A program made the position numbers and the translations under genes. Positions 1 to 4,789 of a stretch of 11,070 nt of DNA are shown here, piece after piece (positions within the stretch are counted from its first letter, which is position 1; each line of letters opens with the position of its first letter). The notes beneath the pieces are model-generated. The model was not told the DNA's origin, ran no database searches, and was given only the letters and a program-made list of their open reading frames with translations. This stretch comes from JAFCCL01 sp041645325 (lineage in GTDB: Archaea > Iainarchaeota > Iainarchaeia > Iainarchaeales > GCA-2688035). Location: NCBI GenBank assembly GCA_041645325.1, contig JBAZQI010000031.1, forward strand, positions 1-11,070. Direction: 5' to 3'.

Positions 1-1537
1 CATTTTCGGCGTCAGCGATTTCTTGTAGTGTTGCAACTTTTGCGTATTTTTCAATGTCTTTGAATTCGTCAAAGGCATTCCAGATTTTTTCGAGGTCTGA
101 ATCGCGCAAAAAGTTTTGGGCCTTGCCCTCTTCAAAATCATTAGCAGCGTAAATGAACAAAACCTTGTCTTTGCGTTTGGCTTCTTTTGCTCTGTTAATA
201 ATCAAAATGCAGCCCGGTGAAGGCGTATTATAAAAAAGATTTGCTGGCAAGGAAATGACTGCTTCAATGAAGTCTTTTTCCAAAAACTTTTGGCGAATTG
301 CGCCTTCCTGACCGCCGCGGAATAGCACTCCATTATCTAAGACAATTCCGAGTTTGCCGTTGTCTTTTAATGTTGCAAACATATGTTGAATCCAAGCCCA
401 GTCAGCTGTTTTTTGCGGCGGCAAACCAAAAGAAAAGCGGCCATAAGGATCGCCTTTAATCAGCTCGTCTCTACCCCATTCGTCCTGGTTCCACATCGGA
501 TTGGCAATAACTCTGTCAAAGAGCATTAGTTGTCTGTCTTCAAGCAGTTTTGGGGTTAGCAAAGTGTCGCCTTTTTCTATTTTTGCGTCAAGCACACCGT
601 GGAGCAGCAAATTCATTTTGCAGATTGCCCATGTATTCAAATTTTTTTCTTGACCATAAAGTGAAATGTTGCGCGGGTTCTTTTTGTGTTCTCGCAAATA
701 GTGCACTGTTTCAATTAGCATTCCGCCGGAACCACAACAAGGATCACAGACGCGCATGCCTTCACCTGGCTTTTGTAAGTGAACGATAAGCTGGACAACT
801 TTTTGAGGGGTGTAAAATTCTCCGCCTTTTTTTCCGGCATCATCAGCGAATTGCTTGATTAAGTATTCGTAAGCGCGCCCCAAAAGGTCTGGTTCTGACA
901 AGTCTGTGCTTCGCAGACGGTATGTGCTGAAGTGCAGAATGAGTTTTGATAGTACGCGGTCTGGCAATCGGTCTTTGTTGTTGAAGTCTGTTACTGCCAA
1001 AACTCCTTCGAGCAAAGGGTTTTGTTCTTCAAGTGCTTCATTGGCCTTGTTTATTGCCGCGCCAATGTCGCTTGTTGCTTTGCGTAATTCTTCCCAACGA
1101 GCTCGTGGTGGAACAAAAAACTGGTGTTCGTCGGGGTCTTCCCAAGCTGCTTTTTTGTTGCTTGTTTCTTTTTCGATTTTTTCAGCTTCCTCTTCGAACA
1201 CGTCGTTAAGGCGTTTGAGGAAAAGCATTCCAAAAATATAATTTTTGTAATCTGAGGAATCAATGCTGCCGCGCAAAATATCCGCGGCCTTCCATAAATG
1301 CGTTTCAAGCTCTTGTTGAGTCAGCTTTGAAGAAACCTTTTCCTTTGGAAAAAACAGGTTCTGGCCGCCAACCTTTTGAAGCTCAATAAGCCCCTCTTCT
1401 GTTAATTCCTGCAAATAGCTTTGGGCGGTATTCCATGAAACATTGAGTGTTTGCCCTATTTCTTGGGGGGTTATTGGTTTGCCGTGCTTCTTAATTAAAT
1501 CTAAAATTGCAGCTTTCCGTTCATCGCTCTTAGCCAT
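1..1537 (-). CDS. hsdM: Type I restriction-modification system methyltransferase subunit HsdM, C-terminus off the window
   Basis: N6-adenine DNA methyltransferase subunit of a type I restriction-modification system; it would work with HsdS (specificity) and HsdR (restriction), neither of which is in view. Translating the minus strand from ATG at 1537 gives 512 residues open to the left edge. Residues 5-55 look like a winged helix-turn-helix. Residues about 75-215 match the helical HsdM N-terminal domain (HLWKAADILRGSI). The methyltransferase core follows with GGEFYTP (238-244), SAM motif I DPCCGSGG (265-272) and catalytic motif IV NPMW (346-349), where the usual form is (N/D)PP(F/Y/W). The start is supported by a TATA box about 37 bases upstream and the lack of any other in-frame start nearby. 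It is divergent from the small-ORF operon at 1662. The family assignment is firm; activity is not certain because of the altered motif IV and the missing C-terminus. Confidence 0.93.
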   Translation of the reverse strand, partial: MAKSDERKAAILDLIKKHGKPITPQEIGQTLNVSWNTAQSYLQELTEEGLIELQKVGGQNLFFPKEKVSSKLTQQELETHLWKAADILRGSIDSSDYKNYIFGMLFLKRLNDVFEEEAEKIEKETSNKKAAWEDPDEHQFFVPPRARWEELRKATSDIGAAINKANEALEEQNPLLEGVLAVTDFNNKDRLPDRVLSKLILHFSTYRLRSTDLSEPDLLGRAYEYLIKQFADDAGKKGGEFYTPQKVVQLIVHLQKPGEGMRVCDPCCGSGGMLIETVHYLREHKKNPRNISLYGQEKNLNTWAICKMNLLLHGVLDAKIEKGDTLLTPKLLEDRQLMLFDRVIANPMWNQDEWGRDELIKGDPYGRFSFGLPPQKTADWAWIQHMFATLKDNGKLGIVLDNGVLFRGGQEGAIRQKFLEKDFIEAVISLPANLFYNTPSPGCILIINRAKEAKRKDKVLFIYAANDFEEGKAQNFLRDSDLEKIWNAFDEFKDIEKYAKVATLQEIADAEN

Positions 1538-1570
1538 AATTATCAATAGATTAGTTATGGGACGTCATAG

Positions 1571-1578
1571 TATTTAAA
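1571..1578 (-). promoter_or_regulatory. TATA box of hsdM
   Basis: TTTAAATA on the minus strand. A start of transcription about 27 bases downstream would fall near 1548, leaving a leader of about 11 bases before ATG 1537 and no Shine-Dalgarno, which suggests a nearly leaderless mRNA. Confidence 0.6.
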
Positions 1579-1628
1579 CATATTCTTTTTATGGCAGAGG
1601 GCTTTCCGCTGAATTTTTTCACAAAACC

Positions 1629-1635
1629 TATTTAA
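1629..1635 (+). promoter_or_regulatory. TATA box of the tiny-ORF operon
   Basis: TATTTAA on the plus strand, divergent from the hsdM box with about 50 bases between the two. The predicted transcription start is near 1659, 3 bases before GTG 1662, so the first ORF would be leaderless or nearly so. Confidence 0.55.
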
Positions 1636-1661
1636 GCGTCGGGAACAGGGTTCTGTTTGAG

Positions 1662-1856
1662 GTGGTTGTTGTGGATGGTGTTCAGACTACTTTGCAGGTT
1701 GGTAGTGCTCCGCGGCTTGAGGAGTTTAAGAAGGAGAATGCCGGGCCTTTGGCATACCTTTTAGAGAAGTATAAGCAGTGGAAAGAGCTGAAGGAAAGGG
1801 AAAAGGGCAAGGGAAGCGATGTTGTGCATGCGTTATCAAAGCTTGCAGCACTTTGA
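1662..1856 (+). CDS. Small charged helical protein, unknown function (64 aa)
   Basis: I do not recognise this protein. It starts MVVVDGVQTTLQVG, then becomes a charged, probably helical segment (LEEFKKENAGPLAYLLEKYK) with a Lys/Glu-rich stretch and ends SDVVHALSKLAAL. GTG 1662 sits 27-30 bases after a TATA box, fitting leaderless translation. GTG 1671 is an in-frame alternative with GAGGTG six bases upstream. Its last 29 bases overlap the next ORF (1828-1950), suggesting translational coupling. No membrane segment or cysteine pair is visible. The position beside hsdM and a tyrosine recombinase suggests accessory cargo of the integrated element. No homology could be tested, so existence is moderately likely and function unknown. 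Confidence 0.5.
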   Translation: MVVVDGVQTTLQVGSAPRLEEFKKENAGPLAYLLEKYKQWKELKEREKGKGSDVVHALSKLAAL

Positions 1857-1950
1857 ACGAGTGCATGGCAAGGCGTTCGTGTTTGCTTTGCAGCAGCTTG
1901 AAAAGATTTTGGAGGGAAAGGATGAGGGACTTGACAAGAAAGGGTTATAG
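1828..1950 (+). CDS. Small protein of unknown function (40 aa), nested between two ORFs
   Basis: Reading from ATG 1828 gives a 40-aa product beginning MRYQSLQHFERVHGKAF and continuing with an amphipathic stretch FALQQLEKILEGKDEGLD before TAG at 1948-1950. An upstream in-frame ATG at 1819, with GGGAAG just before it, would add MLC. The ORF overlaps the 64-aa gene by 29 bases and the following 49-aa gene by another 29 bases. The composition (balanced Lys/Glu, regular hydrophobic spacing) looks like a real small helical protein rather than a shadow frame, but this is a judgement from composition and arrangement alone. I know no family for it. Confidence 0.4.
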   Translation: MRYQSLQHFERVHGKAFVFALQQLEKILEGKDEGLDKKGL

Positions 1951-2071
1951 CACTAATTCGCCTGAGCGCAGTTATTACAATTTGAGCGAACGTATCGAAA
2001 ATCTTGAAAGCAAGTTGAATAGGATTGAGCAAGGATTGATTGATGCGTTGGTGAGGCTAAACAACCAATAG
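1922..2071 (+). CDS. Small coiled-coil protein, unknown function (49 aa)
   Basis: ATG 1922 is preceded by GGAGG at 1911-1915 with a six-base spacer, an excellent Shine-Dalgarno that decides this start against the longer in-frame reading from 1778. The product begins MRDLTRKGYSTNSPERSYY; the second half (LSERIENLESKLNRIEQ) has Leu/Ile at heptad spacing and should form a short coiled coil. It overlaps the preceding 40-aa ORF by 29 bases and ends about 20 bases before the TATA box of the next small ORF. Function unknown. It could be an oligomerising DNA-binding or antitoxin-like protein, but nothing in the sequence proves that. Confidence 0.5.
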   Translation: MRDLTRKGYSTNSPERSYYNLSERIENLESKLNRIEQGLIDALVRLNNQ

Positions 2072-2089
2072 TTTATACATAATCGTTAG

Positions 2090-2098
2090 TTTAATATA
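2090..2098 (+). promoter_or_regulatory. TATA box upstream of small ORF 2120
   Basis: TTTAATATA on the plus strand. The predicted transcription start, 26 bases after the centre, falls on ATG 2120 and would give a leaderless mRNA. A separate TATACATAA-containing 12-mer at 2071-2082, shared with the ftsZ upstream region, lies just before it. Confidence 0.4.
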
Positions 2099-2119
2099 CT
2101 TCTGTTTTCAATAATATTC

Positions 2120-2245
2120 ATGTGGGTAAGTCCAAGGGGCTTTGTGTACCTTGAGGTGCACGTTGAAAGAAGGTTTCTTGGGTCCGCGTTTATTGTAGAA
2201 ATGGTGGTTTTGTATTTATGGGTAATGGGGTTTGTTTTGGTGTGA
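2120..2245 (+). CDS. Possible tiny hydrophobic protein (41 aa)
   Basis: ATG 2120 lies exactly where the TATA box at 2090-2098 predicts transcription to begin. The product starts MWVSPRGFVYLEVHVERR and ends in a hydrophobic stretch (EMVVLYLWVMGFVLV) that could be one membrane segment. Its TGA (2243-2245) overlaps GTG 2242, a possible start of the next ORF. No family is recognised. The ORF is short and Val-rich, as spurious readings of G+T-rich DNA often are, so it is only a candidate; the region may instead be a leader for the downstream ORF. Confidence 0.22.
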   Translation: MWVSPRGFVYLEVHVERRFLGSAFIVEMVVLYLWVMGFVLV

Positions 2246-2367
2246 AGCCTTATTCTAAGGGGCAGATTGCGGAGATTAGGGGGCTTTTTTCTATTCTTAA
2301 GAGGGCTCGTTACTCGAAGAGTGTTGAGTCTTATACCAAGAAGCTTATGGCCGGTCTCAAGGCTTAA
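2218..2367 (+). CDS. Small basic protein, unknown function (49 aa)
   Basis: Starts at ATG 2218 (MGNGVCFGVKPYSKGQ) or at GTG 2242. The body AEIRGLFSILKRARYSK continues into SVESYTKKLMAGLKA, rich in Lys/Arg with regular hydrophobic positions, consistent with a short helical, perhaps nucleic-acid-binding protein. No Shine-Dalgarno is obvious. The stop TAA (2365-2367) interlocks with the TAA of the convergent PIN gene (2364-2366) through one TTAA palindrome. I do not recognise it. The codons are regular (many AAG, CTT, GGG) and the product looks protein-like, so it is more credible than its 41-aa upstream neighbour. Confidence 0.35.
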   Translation: MGNGVCFGVKPYSKGQIAEIRGLFSILKRARYSKSVESYTKKLMAGLKA

Positions 2368-2882
2368 ACCAGTTTTTCTATTGAAATAAATTTTGGTGTT
2401 TCCAGGCTGTTTTTGTCGTTAACTTTTTCGTATGCCTGTCTTGCGGGTTTTGATTTCATTGTTCTGTCGTCTTCTGAAACGATTATGTCCAGCCTGTGCA
2501 GGGTTGCAACGGCTACTATGAGAAAGTCTGGCAGCATTTTTCTTTTTGGTACGCCGCCTTTGTAAGATTTCCAGTAATCTTCAGCCAATGCTTCAGCAAC
2601 ACTTTCAACGGAATAACTGTGATCTTTTGTAAGTTTATCATAAATTGAAAGCAATAGCCCCTTGTAGCTTTTCCCGTCAACTTTGACATTTTTGGGTATT
2701 TCGCGTAGTTCGTCCCTTATTACCCTGCACCCGTAGACTATGAGCTTGTCTGATTCAATGAGGCGCAAGATTCTGGAAAACTCGCTCTGGTATAGAACCT
2801 CGTAAGTGTTGGTGTCCAGCATTGCCCGCGTAGGTTGTTTCATATTATTCTCAGGTGAAGAAAGATAATAAAAGAGGGTCAT
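2364..2882 (-). CDS. PIN-domain ribonuclease (VapC-like toxin candidate)
   Basis: PIN-fold metal-dependent nuclease. Acidic active-site positions are visible in order: Asp23 in LDTNTY, Glu58 in IRDELR, Asp119 in PDFLIVAVA, and Asp138/Asp139 in SEDDR, the standard PIN arrangement. At 172 aa it is slightly longer than typical VapC (about 130-150), partly because ATG 2882 adds 13 residues before MKQPTRAMLDTN; ATG 2843 is the alternative start. I prefer 2882 because it shares ATGA with the stop of the preceding 45-aa gene and has GAGG close upstream. Such proteins usually cleave tRNA, rRNA or mRNA and are neutralised by a small cognate antitoxin; the 45-aa coiled-coil protein is the only candidate partner. 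It is the third gene of the recombinase operon. The fold is confident; the toxin role is inferred. Confidence 0.85.
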   Translation of the reverse strand: MTLFYYLSSPENNMKQPTRAMLDTNTYEVLYQSEFSRILRLIESDKLIVYGCRVIRDELREIPKNVKVDGKSYKGLLLSIYDKLTKDHSYSVESVAEALAEDYWKSYKGGVPKRKMLPDFLIVAVATLHRLDIIVSEDDRTMKSKPARQAYEKVNDKNSLETPKFISIEKLV

Positions 2883-3016
2883 TTTGCCTCGCCTCTTTTC
2901 AATTCCAGCAAATCTCTTATTTCTTTCAGCAGCTCATTCTGTTCTTTGAGCAACTTGTTTGTTTCTACCAATTGGTTTTTGGTTTTGTTTTGCTGTAGGA
3001 ATGTTCCTACGTCCAT
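2879..3016 (-). CDS. 45-aa coiled-coil protein between recombinase and PIN gene
   Basis: Starts at ATG 3016, one base after the recombinase stop (TGACATG), with GGGAGG and a seven-base spacer placed inside the end of the recombinase gene: a textbook Shine-Dalgarno and tight coupling. Its TGA overlaps the ATG of the PIN gene (ATGA). The product begins MDVGTFLQQNKTKNQ and then has a leucine-zipper-like helix (LLKEQNELLKEIRDLLELK) with hydrophobic residues at heptad-like spacing. No HTH, AbrB or ribbon-helix-helix motif is evident. The plausible roles are antitoxin for the PIN protein or a recombinase accessory factor. It is too short for family assignment by eye, but the translation signals make it very likely to be expressed. 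Confidence 0.75.
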   Translation of the reverse strand: MDVGTFLQQNKTKNQLVETNKLLKEQNELLKEIRDLLELKRGEAK

Positions 3017-3017
3017 G

Positions 3018-4214
3018 TCAATACCTCCCTGTGTTGTTTTGTTGTAGGATTATTAGTGCCTGCCTTACTTTTTCCGGGTTGTTGCCGGCCAGTTCCAATA
3101 GTTTCATTAGGCTGATTAGTCCTTCTTGGTCTTTTTCTTCTGTTTCTTTCATTTCTCTTGTGGCTTCTATGGTGAGTGGTAGCCAGCATTGTTGGCAATG
3201 GCTGCTGTTTACTTCGTTTAGGTGTTTGCATCTTGGGCAGGGTTCTCTTTGGAGGATGTCTTTTTGTTCTTCTTTCTTTTTGAGGCCGCACATTGTTAGG
3301 ATTGCGTCGTCTACTTGTTTTCCGGATAGGTGGACGTAGCGTGCTGCCATTTTGCTGTCTTGGCCCCAGCCGAAGTATTCTTTCATTTGGGCGTCTGTCA
3401 AAAATTGGGCTGTGTAGGTTGCCCTGCTGTGCCTGAATTGGTGGGGGTTGATGGGTTTTTGTATTCCTGCCCTGGCTTTTGCCGTGCGCAGTATTTTTAC
3501 TATGGAGTTGTAGCCTATTTTGTCGCATTGTTTTTGATTTGTGCAAATCCATAGGGGTGCGTCAATGTTTTTGCTGTAGGGGTGTTCGTTGAACCAGTCT
3601 AAGAGGTATGGTGCGCTATGGACAATGCGGACTTTTCTCATTCCTGTTTTGCCGTTTAGGAATACTCTTGCGCCGAAGTCGTCAAAGGAAATGTCTTTTA
3701 TTCGTGCGTTGCCTATTTCGCCTACTCTGGCGCCGGTTTCCCATAGCATTGAAATGAGGGCTTTGTCTCTTTTGTTGTCTGCCGCTTTGATGAGGTTTTT
3801 GATGTCTTCTTGTGATAGCAATTGTTCCGGCAGTATTTTGTTTTGCAGTTTTTTGTTTTTGAACCAGGCAATGCAATCTGGTTTTGTGCCGTTGTTGAGC
3901 CATTTGTGGAAAACGGACAGAATGTTTTTGTAGGTCCAGATGCTGCCCTCTTTGTAGTTTTCTTGTCGCATCCAGGCAAGGAAAGCAACGTAGTCGTCTT
4001 TTGTGAGTGCCTTGAAATCCTTTTTCATTTGGCACGCGGTTTTTCTTAGCACGCTGGTTTGCCTTTCCATTCTTGGCATGCTGATGCCTTGGGCAAGATT
4101 GTGCTGGTGAAACTTCAGAATCAGCTCTTTGTTTGATTCCAGAATTTGTGATTCTTTTACTCTTTCTATTTCCCTTGCGAGGTTGTGCTCGTAAGGATGA
4201 ATGTATTCTTTCAT
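3018..4214 (-). CDS. Tyrosine recombinase/integrase with C-terminal zinc ribbon
   Basis: Site-specific recombinase of the tyrosine (phage integrase/XerCD) family, 398 aa from ATG 4214. Residues about 25-115 form the SAM-like core-binding domain. The catalytic domain has Arg163 in ETGARVGEIG, Lys189 in the NGKTG beta turn, His258/Arg261 in HQFRHSRAT, Trp283 in FGWG and the nucleophile Tyr293 in ARYVHLSG. After it comes a zinc ribbon, CPRCK (326-330) and CQQC (340-343), then a charged tail. The TATA box at 4241-4251 puts transcription near 4219, so ATG 4214 fits a five-base leader; ATG 4223 is an alternative start. The open frame continues upstream through the tRNA gene but that part is not coding. 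The gene begins 69 bases beyond the tRNA-Asn 3' end, so that tRNA is probably its integration target. All catalytic residues are present, so it appears intact. Confidence 0.95.
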   Translation of the reverse strand: MKEYIHPYEHNLAREIERVKESQILESNKELILKFHQHNLAQGISMPRMERQTSVLRKTACQMKKDFKALTKDDYVAFLAWMRQENYKEGSIWTYKNILSVFHKWLNNGTKPDCIAWFKNKKLQNKILPEQLLSQEDIKNLIKAADNKRDKALISMLWETGARVGEIGNARIKDISFDDFGARVFLNGKTGMRKVRIVHSAPYLLDWFNEHPYSKNIDAPLWICTNQKQCDKIGYNSIVKILRTAKARAGIQKPINPHQFRHSRATYTAQFLTDAQMKEYFGWGQDSKMAARYVHLSGKQVDDAILTMCGLKKKEEQKDILQREPCPRCKHLNEVNSSHCQQCWLPLTIEATREMKETEEKDQEGLISLMKLLELAGNNPEKVRQALIILQQNNTGRY

Positions 4215-4240
4215 ACGTTTCATTCTCCCCAACCGAAACC

Positions 4241-4251
4241 AATTTAAATAT
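4241..4251 (-). promoter_or_regulatory. TATA box of the recombinase operon
   Basis: ATATTTAAATT on the minus strand. Transcription is predicted near 4219, giving a leader of about five bases before ATG 4214. It lies between the tRNA 3' end and the recombinase, so the promoter would be carried with the element after excision. Confidence 0.65.
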
Positions 4252-4282
4252 GGCTGGTGGGGGCGATTGAAAATGAGGAGAA

Positions 4283-4355
4283 CGCCCTGGGTAGGACTTG
4301 AACCTACGACCATCCGATTAACAGTCGGGCGCTCTACCTGCTGAGCTACCAGGGC
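4283..4355 (-). tRNA. tRNA-Asn (anticodon GUU)
   Basis: A complete 73-base cloverleaf on the minus strand. The acceptor arms GCCCTGG and CCAGGGC pair over seven bases, with discriminator G. The D-stem is GCTC/GAGC, the anticodon loop CTGTTAA carries GTT at positions 34-36, the variable loop has five bases, and the T-arm is GTAGG-TTCAAGT-CCTAC. The first anticodon-stem pair (27-43) is a C-A mismatch; the other four pair. CCA is not encoded. Its 3' end faces the tyrosine recombinase, the common arrangement where the 3' half of the tRNA is the attachment site and is rebuilt on integration. The TATA-like run at about 4414-4427 on the minus strand is its only visible promoter candidate and would imply a leader of roughly 38 bases. 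Confidence 0.97.
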
Positions 4356-4789
4356 CTGTATTTTTCTGTGCCTGCAAAAAAGTTTTTTTCCTTGCTGCAA
4401 TAAGAAAGAAAGCGCTAAATTTAATAAAAAGATTGTTGAAAACCCGCTTTTTTGTTGCTGAAAAATGAGCAGGAATTCAGAATGATTTAACGCCTTAGAT
4501 TCCTTCAATTTAAAAAATAACCCTATATAACGCTTTTTTTAGTGTTTTGCCCTTTGTTAAGCTGGTTTCTGGCTTGTATTGCGTTATTGTGCTGAAAGCA
4601 AGCCTTTTAAGCCGTTATTTGTGTATACATAACTGTATTATTGTTATTATTGCCCTTTTGACAAAATGAACCCAAATACGGGGTTTATACATAAAAGTAA
4701 ACCTATATTAAGGAGTTTAGGGGTATTATAATTGGCAACCTTTCTTGCCTAAAAAAACAAAAAAATTTTCCTTTTGGAGGGGTGATAGT
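4356..4789. other. 434-base gene-free region between tRNA-Asn and ftsZ
   Basis: No convincing coding frame is seen; the only long frame is a minus-strand reading from a TTG at 4508 that runs through the tRNA. The region is AT-rich, with a strong TATA-like box CTATATAA at 4523-4530 (plus) that has no gene start at the expected distance. It also holds T-tracts at 4381-4389 and 4533-4540, a CTTTTAAGCC box near 4606, and two copies of a 12-mer (GTGTATACATAA at 4621, GTTTATACATAA at 4683) before the ftsZ promoter. It could carry an untranslated RNA starting near 4555 or simply be the tRNA and ftsZ control regions. Confidence 0.5.
4702..4732 (+). promoter_or_regulatory. ftsZ promoter region
   Basis: Two overlapping TATA candidates, CCTATATTAAG (from 4702) and GTATTATAATT (4722-4732), lie 58-90 bases before the chosen ftsZ start. 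Transcription would begin at about 4733-4755, leaving a 35-55 base leader that includes the Shine-Dalgarno. This leadered arrangement contrasts with most first genes of operons here. Confidence 0.4.

Larger units (their letters stand above)
1..4330. mobile_element. Right end of a putative integrative element at tRNA-Asn
   Basis: The region from the tRNA-Asn anticodon/T-arm leftward holds an integrase oriented away from the tRNA 3' end, a PIN nuclease, a cluster of very small ORFs and a type I modification gene: typical cargo of archaeal integrated elements. To the right of the tRNA every gene is core. I looked for a second copy of the tRNA 3' half (for example GGTTCAAGTCCTACC or its complement) elsewhere in the window and found none, so the other attachment site should lie beyond the left edge. 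The true boundary is uncertain, and hsdM could predate the insertion. Confidence 0.55.

Noticed and set aside
906..1308. Frames of 111 aa (plus) and 85 aa (minus) within hsdM
   Set aside because: Both are shadows of the HsdM reading frame, which is continuous and carries recognisable motifs here.
1591..1635. Fourteen-codon plus-strand ORF starting ATGGCAGAG
   Set aside because: It overlaps the TATA box of the next ORF, has no ribosome site and is too short to support.
3007..3552. 181-aa minus-strand frame overlapping the recombinase
   Set aside because: It is a +1 shadow of the recombinase catalytic domain, very rich in Arg/Lys/Gln with no motif, and the recombinase frame holds all catalytic residues.
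4215..4508. Upstream extension of the recombinase frame to a TTG at 4508
   Set aside because: It would translate through the complete tRNA-Asn gene and the recombinase's own TATA box; the extra residues do not resemble an integrase N-terminus.
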